From assembly GCA_001662425.1 (NCBI GenBank), contig BDDC01000002.1, positions 237,415 to 301,414 of the forward strand: DNA of 64,000 nucleotides, in the 5' to 3' direction. Positions 21,188 through 32,907 of the stretch are shown here, piece after piece. Under the pieces are notes generated by a model. It had not been told where the DNA came from. It saw nothing but the letters and a program-made list of their open reading frames with translations, and did no database searches. A program made the position numbers and the translations under genes. Positions within the stretch are counted from its first letter, which is position 1; every line of letters starts with the position of its first letter. The DNA is from Chlamydomonas sphaeroides. Lineage: Eukaryota > Chlorophyta > Chlorophyceae > Chlamydomonadales > Chlamydomonadaceae.

Positions 21188-23652
21188 CTAGGCCGCCGCC
21201 GGCACGAAGCCCTTTGGCGGCGGGCCGTGCGCCTCCTCAAGCTGCGCGGTGTGGTAGAGGATGGCCATGAGCGCGGCCTGGTCGCGGAACTGCAGCTCCG
21301 CGCCCGCAGCCAGCTCGGCGCCGCGCTCGCCCGCCCAGATGCGCACGAGCTTGGGGGAAGCAGGGAAGGGAAAGGGGGAAGGAGACGGCGAAAGGGTTTT
21401 TCGTGTGTGTTTGGTGCCGGTGGCGCCACGCTCGCTCGCCCAGGGGGGAGGGGAAGGCGAGGGGATGGTGGGTTTGTGTGCGCATATCCGCTGTGCCTGG
21501 GGGGCCGAGCATGAATGCAGCCAGGCAGCATGCCGGCGGGCGCCTGGGAGCTGTACGGCACCTCCGTACCTGCGGCCGGATGTTGAAGCCGACCTCCTCC
21601 AGCGTCCCCAGCAACCCGAACTGCGGGGTGGGCGGCGGGGTTGCACCAGGGTTAGGCACGCGGGCGCGGCTCGTGTGCCGCTCCCCGGGTGGGTAACGAG
21701 GGAGGCAGCCCCACAACCCGCTGCCCCAAGCATGCCACGCCGCGCCCGCCGCAGCTGCAACCGGATGCCCCGCCCCCCACCTGCGCCACGCCCCTGAGCT
21801 CCTTCTCCTGCATGTTGTCTGGCGAACATGAGGCACGGGGCCGGGGGGCAGGGAGGTGGGCGAGGGCGTGCTGCAGCGCTGTGCAAAACTACATAGCGCA
21901 GCGGGCGGTTGTGAGGGCTGGGGCGCCGCGGGCCGTGCCTCTAACGCTCGAAGGGCCGTTGCCTCGGCCCCCGTCAGCCGACCGCAATGCGCCTTGCCCA
22001 GCCCCAGACCCTGGCCCTCGCCCCGGCCCCGGCACACCGCCGTGGCTACCCAGACGAGCGGCCGCGCGCGCAGCGAGGCGGCCCTCCAGCCGCACGACCT
22101 AGGGACCACAACGCCTGTCCGGTTCAGACTGTGCGGCACGCAACACGACATGCGGTAATGCTCATGCTACGTGTGCGCATGCACTGAACATCATGGACCG
22201 CATGACGCGCAAGGTGGGCCGCTCTCACCCTCGTCCAGCCATGGCACCGAGGCCAGGATCTCCCACACCTGCGGGTGGTCGGGGGTGCGCCGGGCAGGGC
22301 GTGGGCACGGACGCGGGGTGGGCTACCAGGCACCTCATGCGGGGGTGGGCTGGGCAGGCGGCGGCAGCAGCACGTCAGGTGAGCAGGCGTGGGGGCTCCG
22401 CTCGGGGTGACCGAGAGCAGCTAGCCAGCCCTTGTAGGCCATCACCCATCCGTGTATCCACCCATCGGTACATCCGCTAATCAGTACACCATCCATCCGT
22501 ACATCCGCTAATCAGTACATCACACATCAGTACGTCCACTCATCAGCACGTCCACGCATCTCACCTCATCCAGCCGCTTGATGTCGGCGCTGATGGCCTC
22601 CAGGCTCGCGTACTTCTCCTCGCTGGGCGATAGGGCCAGCGGGCCCTCGTCGTCCTCGCTGCCAGAGCCGGCCGCCTCGCCGGGGCCTGCGGGCCCCAGG
22701 CCGCATGACCAGCGGCGCATACGGGAGCAGGCACACCGGCAGGGACAAGGTTCACGGGCTGATCCATGTGTGGCATGATGCATACGTGTTATTAGCATGA
22801 CCCAACACCATGTACATGTGGAAGTGCCGTGTAAATTGTTGGCGATGTAAGCGACTAGCGCAAGCCCGCAGGTGGCCGTGGTCGCACTCCCCCAGCGGCG
22901 CATGCCCCATGCCAGCCCCGCATCAGCAGCGCAGCCTGCCGCCGCCGGAAACCCACTCACCGCCTGCGTCAGCCGCCGCGTTGCTCTCCGCGATGCGCTT
23001 GGCGATGTCGGCGGGGCTCTCACGCGTGGTGCCCCACGCATCGTTGAGCGCCGCGGCGTCTGAGGCGCCCGACCCGCTGGAGGCGGCGCCGTTGCCGCCG
23101 TCTCGCCGGGCTGATGCGGCGGCGGCTGATGCGGCGGCAGCGCGGAGCATGTCTGAGAAGGCCTAGAGGGCGAGGGACGGTAGCAGCCCGAAGTGCGTTT
23201 CTGTTAACAGAGCTAACGTTGTGCGGTGACGCGGAGTGTGCGCAGGCCGCTGCCGCAACCCTGCCGTACGTGGTGCCGTACACACAGGGAGCCGTACCTC
23301 CATGTTGTACGCCGGCTCGGCTTTGGGCGGCCGAATCACGTCCTCGTCATCCCCCGCCTCGCCTGGCGGGATGAAGGACACGAGAGGAAGCCCCGTGGAC
23401 GGCAGCGGGGGCTGGCCGTTAGAAAGCACATGTTACAGTAAATGAAGCCGGCTGGGAGCGCCTGCCCGGGCCCCCACGGCCCGCGGGGCCTGCCAGTCGG
23501 CCATCGTCACATCGTCCCCAACCCGGCTCAGCCACTGCTCGCAGTCCCCCGCCTCCCTCCCCACCTCTCCCGGCTTTCTTGTCCGGGCCCAGGCTGAGGC
23601 CCACTGGCATGCCCTGCGACGCCATGAGCCGCGACATGGGGTCCGCCATGAC
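21188..23652 (-). CDS. Conserved-looking acidic protein of unknown function, 5' end unresolved
   Basis: Minus-strand exons: 23652 to about 23567 (donor unclear), 23411-23298, 23162-22961, 22686-22565, 22268-22229, 21818-21781, 21620-21570 and 21349-21188. All junctions from 23298 onward keep phase. The order of segments is: MADPMSRLMASQGMPVGLSL; Pro-rich FIPPGEAGDDEDVIRPPKAE; an Ala/Ser/Gly linker; acidic GSEDDEGPLALSPSEEKYAS; amphipathic LEAISADIKRLDEVWEILAS; VPWLDEDNMQEKELRGVAQ; FGLLGTLEEVGFNIRPQ; LVRIWAGERGAELAAGAELQ; and a tail ending GFVPAAA. The strongly patterned C-terminal 100 residues, split over five small phase-consistent exons, argue that it is real and conserved. I do not recognise the family. 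More 5' exons probably lie between 23.7 and 24.6 kb. Confidence 0.6.
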
Positions 23653-25401
23653 CTGGGGGGTCGCGAAGGCAGGGCGGCGCGAGGGCAGGCCGGCAGGTGG
23701 GAGGCAGGCAGGCGCCGCCGCGCACCCAAGCCGGGGGAGCAGGCAGGCTGGGGGCGTGTGGCGGGCAGGCGGCAGTGCGGCTGTGTCAGGCGGCGCTGCG
23801 TCTGTGGAGGCAGGTGTTGGGGCGCCGTGGGGGCTGCAGGGCAGGCGGCTACGCTGCGGCAGGGACCCACCCTCCCTCGCTTGGCTGGTGGCCAGACGGC
23901 AGCGCGAGGGACGGGCTCAGGTCCGCAGCCGAGGCGCGGCGGGGGCCAGGATGCCGTGCGCCGCGGCTCGTAGGGCGGATTGCCAGCTGTGACTCCCAGC
24001 TGCTTACGAACACCCCGGACCCCTCACCGAGGCCCCCTCAGCCTATGGCGCCCGCCTGCAAGAGCGCCAAGGCACGGGCGCCCTTCCTCCCGGGACCCTG
24101 CGGCCGAAGCGTCTGGCTGGGGCCCCCGCAGCGACAAAAAAAGTGGAGGCGGCCCAGCCGTGACCGTGACGCGTGGCTCACCCGGCGCGCAGCCTCGTCC
24201 GGTGCGACGACCTCTGACGGAGCCGGCGCAGCGCTGTCTCCACCGCGGCGCCCGCCGGCGCCTGCCGCAGCGGCGGCGAAGCCACGCGCGGCGGACAGCG
24301 GCCAGGCTTGGCGGTCGCTGCGTGCGAGCGGCGCCTGCGCTGAGCTACAGCTGGTCTCGAAGTCGCTGCTGGGGGCGCCGAGTGCGCCGCAGTTAGGGCT
24401 GCAGGCAGCGGCGGAGCACACGGCCTGCCCCGATGGCAAACGAGGGCCGGGGTCACAGCGTTTGAGACGGGGACAAGCGGTGAAAGGTGACCGGCAGCGA
24501 TAGCGGTAGCTTGCGGGGTATGCTGCGCGTGGATCGCCCATGGCATGGCGCAGGCGTGGCGGGGCCCCGGGAGGCACGCGTGTGAGTCCCCACCTCGGCT
24601 GATGGTTGCGATCGCCGTCCTGCGCGAAGCGCCAGCTGGGCCGCCCTCCTCATGGCTGATAGACAATGAAATAATGAGCTTAGCAAGGGTATCGGGCTAC
24701 CTGGAACACGCGGGCTCAGCACGCCGATGGTGGATGCTAATTTCGCCTTCGTCGGTAGCACGCGACAAGCCTAGACCCTGCAGGTATACACGATTCTATA
24801 CCACCTGTGCAAATAGGGTCTCGAGGTATGCAAACCCGACTTCCTGCATTGGGGTTCGCCGATCGCATGTGGCAAGCGTTAGGGAGGTGGCTCCGAGCGG
24901 AAAGTCCGTGTACAGTGTCTGGGGAACTGCACCCCACCCGTAGAACACACGCCTGCCGCGGCTTCTCTTCTGCGCACAGGTGCGCAAGCCACGTCCGCAG
25001 CGCTGCCTTTGGCCAACGCTCGCTGCTAGGGCCAACTTGGGCAGCTCTACAGTCAATTGCTGTCATATTGCCCTTTCTGGGCTCCTGGCTGAGCGACTGT
25101 GGCGCTCGGAAGACTTCAGCCGGCCGCTGCAAGCCAACGCCAAGCGGCCGCGCCCTGGGCAGCCCAGCTCACAAGGTCTTTCGCCACAATTGTTGTCAGC
25201 TATTCAACAAGACAACTTGACGACAGCAATGGCTGTTAGAACAGCGCCGGCGTTCAGCTTTGGAGCATGCAGCCGATCCCCTGTGGCTTTCCCACGTCAG
25301 CGCAGCTGCGCAGCTGCGCATTGACCAGCTCAACTACAACTTATCTCTGGCCTGCATAACGCCAGCCGGCCCCGCCCTGTGCCCCACAACGCGCAGGCAC
25401 C
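23653..25401. other. Spacer upstream of PDH E1-alpha and of the acidic-protein gene
   Basis: The two flanking genes diverge, so promoters and 5' exons should lie here. On the minus strand 24038-24577 and 24178-24666 are open but unconvincing. On the plus strand 24807-25220 and 25229-25324 (MAVRTAPAFSFGACS) are open; the second looks like a short transit-like peptide but stops before the PDH start codon. No gene is claimed. Confidence 0.35.
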
Positions 25402-28400
25402 ATGCAGGCTATGCTTAAGCAGCAGCGCAGCGGCGTGCGCGCCGCGCAGCCCGGTCGTCGGATGGTGCAGGTAGGTTGCTCGCATGGTCGTAGTGCTGCG
25501 CCATGCCCCCGCGCTAGTCTGCGAGCGTTACGGCCGTGCTGCCTGTCGCTTCCTCCCGCCCGACCTTCCTTGCCACACGGCCTCCCTCCTAAACCACGCG
25601 ACCGACCCACATGCCTGCACACAATCAAACGGCTTGACCCGACCTACAGAGGCATCCCTCGCGCGGCAACCCTCCTGAACCCTCGTCCCCGCGGCCCGCT
25701 CCCCTCCTCACACCTTCCCCAGGTCCGCGCCGTCGCGGCCCCCGCCAAGACGTCGAGCAAGCCGCTCGTCTCCGCCGAGGTGATTGAGGATAGCCGCCTG
25801 GGGTTGCACATCTGAAGCCCCGTGCGCGCTGGGTAAACCGAGGCGAGGCTGCGAGTAGTGCAGCTGCACCCCGCACGGCAGGGCTATTGCCCGTGCGGGC
25901 ACCCGGCATGCGACAGACAGGTCGGGCTTGGGACTGTCGCGGAAGCGCATAGGCCCGCCGGCGACTGTCGTGGAAGCGCAAAAGCCCGCGGGCGACTGTC
26001 GTGGAAGCGCAAAAGCCCGCCGGCGACTGTCGTGGAAGCGCAAAAGCCCGCCGGTGACTGTCGTGGAAGCGCTGCCAGGTCCATGCGAACAGCCGGCCGC
26101 GTGGAATGCACAGTGGCGCGAGGGCAGCAGCTCGCTGCTTCACCTTGGCTTGCTCCGGTTGCAGCCCGGCCGGGACAGGGGGCCGCGGCGGCACTCTCGG
26201 TCAGTGGTCCGCGAAGGGCAGGAGCGGAGCGGCCGGCTCGCGGATCTGCGGCCTCGAGCAGTGGAAAACGGATAGCGCCGCATGTCATGGTGGAGGAGCT
26301 TCTTACCATGCGCCCCCGACCCCCGCGTCCGCGCACGCCTGCAGCCCCCACCCCAGCTAGCCATCGCTGCGCACTGTGGTGCAGTCATGCAGGAGCCCAG
26401 GCGCATGGCGGGGCCTCACGAACACCGCCTTGCCCCAGCCCCACACTGTGCCTTGCACCCCGCCCTTGCCGACCACCACCTTCCTCCCGATCTCCCCTGC
26501 CGTACACCCGTACACCGCCAGGCCGCCAAGGACATGTACTACGACATGGTTCTGGGCCGCGAGTTCGAGGAGATGTGCGCGCAGATGTACTACCGCGGCA
26601 AGATGTTCGGGTTCGTGCACCTGTACAGCGGCCAGGTGCGTTGCCGTGACCGGCAGAGGCGAGGCAGGGATGACGCGTTGTCGCACAGCGCGTTCCTCAC
26701 TGTGACTTGCAGCTGCAGCAAGTCTGGCGTGTGCAGGGGGTGCCCTCAGCTGGCGACCACCGCCTGCGCTGACGAGCGCCGAGCGCCGTGGCCAGGGGTT
26801 CGGACGTATGGACTGAGTAGAGCGCCCGTGCGCGGCCCCCGCGGTTGCCCTCTTCTCTTCACCCCCGCAGGAGGCGGTGTCCACCGGCGTCATCCGCCTG
26901 CTGCGGCAGGACGACTATGTGGTGTCGACCTACCGCGACCACGTGCACGCGCTGAGCAAGGGCGTGAGCGCGCGCGAGGTGATGGCCGAGCTGTTCGGCA
27001 AGAAGACGGGCTGCTGCAGGTGTGGAGGAGAGAATGGAGAAGAGGAGTGGGATGTGGAGGGGAAAGCGGAGGGGGAAGCGGAGGGGGAAGCAGAGGGCGG
27101 CAGCATGCGTGGCAACGGGTCCGCGGCTAGGTGGAGCAAGCGCGGCGGAGCAAGCGCGGCGGAGCAAGTGCGGCGGCTGCCAACAGCCCGAGCTCCAGCC
27201 AGTCGTCGAGCGCTGAGCTGTCTCGCTGCTGCGGTCGGTTGCTTGGGCTGCCGCCACGTGCACCAGGGACACATCGAGTTGTGTCACTGTCTGTTGCCTA
27301 GTTCCGAACACACCGGCTCCTCTCCCTTCCCCTTCCTGCTCTCTTTCTCCCCAGGGGCCAGGGCGGCTCAATGCACATGTTCTCCGCCAAGCACGGTGTG
27401 CTGGGTGGGTACGCCTTCATCGGTGAGGGCATCCCCGTCGGCCTGGGCGCCGCCTTCAAGTCCAAGTACCGGTGAGTGGGGGCGGGGGCAGGTACATGCG
27501 TGGCTGGCTGACTGGTGGGGTTGGCTGGCAAAGGGGCACGGAGTACCAGGGAGCGGGCAGGGAAAGGGCCTGCAACGCTGCGGTGTGCAATGATCGCGTG
27601 AACCGTCGGTCGCATGCGCAACGGGACGCGCTGACATGCCGACCTCGCGAGCCCTGCCGGCTCCCGTGTGTCCCACGCCCACGCCGTACTCCCATCTGTC
27701 CCTGCCCGCTTCCAGCCGCGACGTGCTGGGCGACGAGAAGTCGGACTCCGTGACGTGCTCGTTCTTCGGCGACGGCACCTGCAACGTGGGCCAGTTCTAC
27801 GAGTCGCTCAACATGGCCGCGCTCTACAAGCTGCCGCACATTTTCGTGGTGGAGAACAACCTGTGAGACCTGTGGCACATTCTGCACGCAACTAGTGCTC
27901 TATGCATCCGTGTCTATGTCTAGGTATCCATGCCGCGTACGCTGTTCATGTGTCGAGCCCACCGGGGAACGGTTGATCCGTCCGCCTGGCCGCCGTGCGC
28001 TGACCGCTGTGTGTGATGGTGGGGAACAGTGCCGGTGAGGGCGAGCTGAGATAGCGGCGGGGTGCTCAGAGTTGGCCAGTGGCGACAAACCGCTCGGCTT
28101 CTGTTGCGGGGCTGCCAGCAGTGGCCAGATCCCGCCAGGAAGCCTCCGCAGAGCCCCGGGGCAGCAAGCGTGTTGAGCGAAGCCCCTGTGACAGCTCCTG
28201 CCAACTCGCGCAATCAGCCATCCAATCCTGTGAAGACCGGATACATGCTATCGGATCCTATTCGCAGGTGGGCCATCGGCATGAGCCACCTCCGCGCCAC
28301 CGCCCACACCGCGGGTGACAACGAGCCGCACATTTACAAGAAGGGCCCCGCGTTCGGCATGCCCGGCGTGCTGGTGGACGGCATGGATGTGCTCAAGGTG

Positions 28401-29478
28401 TGGCGGCGGAGAGGCGGACACGAGGGGTGTGCGGGAGATCGGTGCAGCAAGGGGTTTGCACGGCAGGGGAGGCACGGTCACAGGCGATGTTGCTCGACCT
28501 CGGGCTGAGGCAGCGGTAGTGGCGCGAGCAGGAGCCGGGCCCTTGCGCCTCCACACATTCGTGTTAGTCCCTGTTCCCTTTTCTGAACACCCGTGCTGAC
28601 CGCTGCCTTCTCTCCCCGCCCAACCCCTTGTGCCCAACCCACACAGGTCCGGCAGGTGGCGCAGGAGGCGATCGAGCGCGCGCGCCGCGGCGAGGGCCCC
28701 ACCCTGATCGAGGCTGAGACGTACCGCTTCCGCGGCCACTCGCTGGCCGACCCCGATGAGCTGCGCAGCAAGGAGGAGAAGGCCAAGTGGCTGGCGCGGG
28801 ACCCCATCCCGCAGCTCAAGAAGTACATGCTGGAGCACGTGAGTGGTGGAAGATACCTGGGATACGGATCTGGGTTCTGCGACCAAAGACCTGGTATGGG
28901 CACTTGAGTTGGGAACTGAGCTCGGACCGGAGAGTCCGAAGCGCACGTCTCGGCGCTGCCACCAGAGACGCGTGCGCCGTACCCATTCGCGGCCGCCTGT
29001 GGCGACCTGGATTGGGCTGTTGTGGTCTGACGTGACGTGTCCCGCGCGGTCACCCGCAGGGCCTGGCCACGGAGGGGGACATCAAGGCAATCGAGGACCG
29101 GGTGACGGAGGAGGTGGATGACTGCGTCAAGTGAGCGCCGGGGATGAGGCGGCGGGGCTGGGGGCCGGGGCGGGAGCCGGGGGCAATGGGAGCGGGTGCA
29201 CACTGGGAGAGAGGCGGCGCGGACAGCGCATGTCACGTTGCAAGCCTACGCGGAACGGGGCCGGGGCTTTGGCGCTGCGATGGCCCGCGCCTCGCCCGAC
29301 CTCCAACCGCCACACCGCCACCCAACGCCGCAGGTTCGCTGAGGAGTCCCCCAAGCCCGACCGCGGGCAGCTGCTGGAGAATGTGTTTGCCGACCCGCGC
29401 GGGTTCGGCATCGCCGAGGACGGCCAGTACCGCTACATGAAGCCCGGCTTCACCTCCGGCACCGCCGCTGTGTCGTAA
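25402..29478 (+). CDS. Pyruvate dehydrogenase E1 component alpha subunit, plastid type
   Basis: Decarboxylates pyruvate with thiamine diphosphate as the alpha subunit of the plastid pyruvate dehydrogenase complex, supplying acetyl-CoA for fatty acid synthesis. Exons: 25402-25470, 25723-25779, 26522-26635, 26871-27019, 27355-27471, 27716-27862, 28268-28397, 28647-28838, 29060-29130 and 29334-29478. They total 1191 bases (396 residues), all GT-AG and in phase. Residues 1-40 form a basic Ser/Ala/Val-rich transit peptide. The fold opens with DMYYDMVLGREFEEMCAQMY. The thiamine-binding motif runs from GDGTCN (187-192) to VENN about 30 residues later. YRFRGHSLADPDELRSKEE marks the plastid class, which differs from the phosphorylated loop of the mitochondrial form. 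The second intron holds a 31-bp tandem repeat. Confidence 0.95.
25932..26080 (+). repeat. 31-bp tandem repeat, about five copies, in PDH intron 2
   Basis: Copies begin at 25932, 25963, 25994, 26025 and 26056, exactly 31 bases apart. The core is GACTGTCGTGGAAGCGCAAA. The copies differ by only one to three bases, so the array is young. It lies in the unusually long (742-base) second intron. Confidence 0.9.
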
Positions 29479-30042
29479 GCCACACGGCGGCGACTGCGGC
29501 CAAGCGCTTTGCGATCTGGGCGCCGGCGCCGTCGGCCTAGCACGGGCCGCCGTGCCGTGGCCGGTTGGCGCTGGCTCGCGTGTAGCGACGTTGCGCGGTG
29601 TGTGGGATGGATGCGCTTGGCAGCGTGTTGCCTGGTATGGCCATGGCGACGTCTGTCCTAGGCCCGAGGCGCGGCAGCAGCAGGGGGCGGCTTGCTGCGA
29701 CAGGGAACAGGCGGGCGGCGCGGCCGGTCCGCCTGACGCTGGGCCGGCGTCGGTCGCAGCGCTGGCGGCCGGCGGGGACGCGGCGGGAGGACGGGTGTGG
29801 AAGATCAGGTTGGGTGGGTGGGGGTTGCAGTGGTGGCGGAAGGTCGGATGTAGCGTGTGTTGTGTGTGTACATCGGCGGCGTGGAGCGGGCGGCGGGCTT
29901 GGAGCAGGCGGAGCCAATTTTGCGTGCTGGGCGCGAGGGGAGGCGGGGGGCCCTGGGCGCGGCGACTCCTCGCCATGCGGGGCCTGAGACTGGGGGCCCG
30001 CCGGGCCGGGCCCTGTTTGAGTGAGCGTGACCCAACCTAGTG

Positions 30043-30047
30043 TGTAA
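30043..30047 (+). terminator. Putative polyadenylation signal for PDH E1-alpha
   Basis: TGTAA is the standard polyadenylation signal of chlamydomonadalean genes. This copy lies 565 bases after the PDH stop codon, within the usual range of 3' untranslated lengths. It is a five-base word, so the assignment is tentative. Confidence 0.35.
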
Positions 30048-31021
30048 CTTGGCTTGTGGTGCCACAAGATCTGAGGTCTCCGCCCCTGGTTTGACTGGGG
30101 GCGCACTGCGCATGGCCGGCATGCGCGTGTATGTCGGCAGCAAGTGGAGCCCCCGGCCGGGCGCGGTTGAGGCGTGCTTGCTGCTCTGCCGGGGACACCG
30201 AGCTGCAAGGCGTCGCGAAACGGTGGCACTTGCCAGTCAACCGGCAGGGCCGGGGCGACGGTACGGCACAGGGGGCGCGGCACGGGGCAGCGCAGCAGCG
30301 GCTTACATGCGGCTCGTCCTGACAGGGCCCGCAGCAATGGAGCGGTGCCGCAAGGCCCTTCGCCTTGCCGCGGGGCGCTGCCAGCGAGCGCCGCTCTCCG
30401 CCTGACTCACTCCGCCCCAACCCGCTGGGGTACACTGTCACCCGCCGCCGCCAGCACCGTGGTGCAGGTTCGTGGAGCCGGCACCGAGCAACTGTCCATC
30501 AAATCCCAGACACACGACAGGACCCATGCATAATGCGAGACGAGGTTATCGGTTATCAATGCCCTGACACCCTCCCCAACCCCCACGCGGCTGGCGTCTG
30601 TAGGCCACCGACCTCACACAGCCGACCCACCAGTCATGCAATTAACAATCCAAGCACATGGAAGTCACAAAACGGCTTGCTCCCTATGGGGGCAACATTT
30701 CTTAAGCTATCCCATGATGCAGCCCCCCAACCGAGCTGACCCCACTTCACCGCCGTGTGCACGCAACATCCGCAAAATCTGTGAGCTACTAGAGCATGAA
30801 GACATCCTGCTGAGGGTGCCGCGTTGACATCGTGAGAGTCAACCGCTGGCGTCCGTTGCCTTCATGGCGCAACGACACCGCCTTTTAGCGGCATGTGCAG
30901 CAGCGTAGAGAGGGAGAGAGGCGTAATTCTAGAAGCCGTTTCCAGACCTCCAGAAGTCCACATACTGGACCGCGGAAGTTGTCTGCGACCATGTGGCCAC
31001 AGCTGTCCAAAGTCCAATGAG

Positions 31022-31360
31022 TTACAGTGAAGACAATACCATGGTCCGAGAGGGAAGGCCACTATCTCGCAAGGTCCGCGCTCGGCGAGCTAACGACTCC
31101 TCCGCTGTCGCAAAATACGCCTCCAGCGCCATTCTGCTCGCCGGTGGTCCAAAAAGTTGCCGTGCGACTGGCTGTGGACTCTCGAGCGTGCTCGGGCTTT
31201 CAATTTGCACTGGGGTCGCCGACGCGCTCCCAGAGGTAATAGAGCTGCTCATCAGCGTCGTAGCTGCGTTAGATAGTCCCACGTTGGATAGTCCTGAGCA
31301 GCACTGAGGCGTTGCGGGCGACTCGGGTGTCGTTGCGTCCATGGTTACGTCCAGGGTCAA
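31022..31360 (-). CDS. Hypothetical small protein, Ser/Thr/Pro-rich
   Basis: An uninterrupted frame of 112 codons with start and stop. Its composition is less skewed than the shadow frames around it: TLMSSSITSGSASATPVQIE, then RQLFGPPASRMALEAYFATA and ESLARRARTLRDSG. The second half would form a helix. No domain is recognised and no splice sites are evident. It may be a real small gene, an exon, or a decayed fragment of a mobile element. Confidence 0.25.
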   Translation of the reverse strand: MTLDVTMDATTPESPATPQCCSGLSNVGLSNAATTLMSSSITSGSASATPVQIESPSTLESPQPVARQLFGPPASRMALEAYFATAEESLARRARTLRDSGLPSRTMVLSSL

Positions 31361-32907
31361 CAGGTAAGGTCAAATACTATTTGCTAGGTTGGGTCACAAG
31401 TGTGCATGTGTGATGCAGGCTGTCGTTGGACTGCGTTCTGACGTAGTGTGGCGATGACCGAGTAAACGACAGGGTTCTCGTACGCCTGCGCGCAAGGGAC
31501 AGTTTAAGGCCCGCTCACATCACTTGGATGCCCTGAAGCTATCTATAATGTTGCGCTGATTCGCAGGGATTACTCGAGTCTGCTCTTGGCATTGCTCGCG
31601 CACCATCACTACTGCTCGGCTCACCGAGACCCGCCCTTTAGCGCCTGTGCGTCATAGAGAATGGCGTCGTCGTGCGGTGACTCGATCGTAGCTGGTTTAG
31701 CCGGTTTAGATCTGTGGCGATGGAGAACGCCACCGGAGAAGCAGGGGGGTACTACAGCCACCGCAGTTACAGCCCCGTTGCTCCTTTCCGCAGCCTTCGC
31801 CGCGCGCCGCACGCCAGCCACATTCGAAGCTTGCATCATGCAGCGCGGCCAACGTTGACCAGCTTCCATTGCGTGTCGCACCGTGCGTTAAGTCACACCG
31901 TTGCCGCGCAGCGACAACGCCGTGACGATGCCGTGCGCCCGCGGCATCTTCCACGTCCAGTCTGACTGCTGAGCTGTCCTCGCCGCACGCCAGCCTGTGT
32001 ACTGCGCCCTGCGCATCAGCTGCCCAGAACCAGGGGCTCAGCAGAGGCGGCCTTGCAACAACGGCACGCAACGGCCTGCCAGCGACCGACGCCACCCAAA
32101 CACCCCGCGAGCCAGAGCCCCACGCAGTGCCCCGGCATGCGGATTTCGGCTCGGCCACATGCCAACAAAAAAACTGGTGACAAGGCGCCGACCTCGCGAC
32201 ACAACCTCCACCAACTCTTCCCCATTAGACACGGCAGCTTGACGGCTAACGTTAAGCGATCTGTGCGGCTCCGGACCACCGGTCGTCAAGCCGGTGTGCA
32301 GAAAAGAAAGAATCCGTTACAAGGGGAGGCATCCGGCACAGCAAGCAGCCAAGCACCCAACGAACCCGACGGCTCAGCGGGGGCGCAGGAGGCGCCGAGA
32401 GCCAAGCGCGCCTGCACGACTTAGAACAGCTTCCTTGGCTGGAGTTTAGGGCCCTAGCGCCCCAACTCCAGCGCGCAAGCTACCGGCATCTGCCACGGGT
32501 GCCCTGGGCCACGGACAGGGTCACCGCACTCAGCATACCGAAGCCACCGGTGTTGCCCACGCCCATGCCCCCGACCCCGCTCGCCCCCCGCTCCGCCAAG
32601 CCCAGTCACCTGTACATGACACACACGCGGAGCCGATAGCGCTAGGCCTGCGGAGCGGGCAACAACTGCCGCCGGCCGGCGGCCATCCCTTGCAGCACTC
32701 CCACGTCTGCCCTGCCCCCAGCGACATCCCCTCCCTCTCACACGCCACCGCGTCGCTCCGGCCGTTCTTCCCCCGCCCCTCACCACGCCGCCATTCCCTC
32801 TCCTCTGAACGCTGCGCATGCTCATGCAAAGCGGGTTGCCTTCTCCGCAGGGGCTGTGACTGCAACCCCGATTGGTCTTAGGTACAGGCTCAGCGGCATT
32901 ATCCATC

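Larger units (their letters stand above)
29479..32907. other. Convergent spacer between PDH and GT47 genes
   Basis: This holds the PDH 3' untranslated region (to about 30.06 kb) and then lower-GC sequence without recognisable genes, apart from a small minus-strand candidate at 31022-31360. A minus-strand TGTAA near 32317 could terminate the GT47 transcript. Confidence 0.4.

Noticed and set aside
25858..26649. 263-codon plus-strand frame through the 31-bp array
   Set aside because: It overlaps PDH exon 3 in a different frame and consists of repeat translation.
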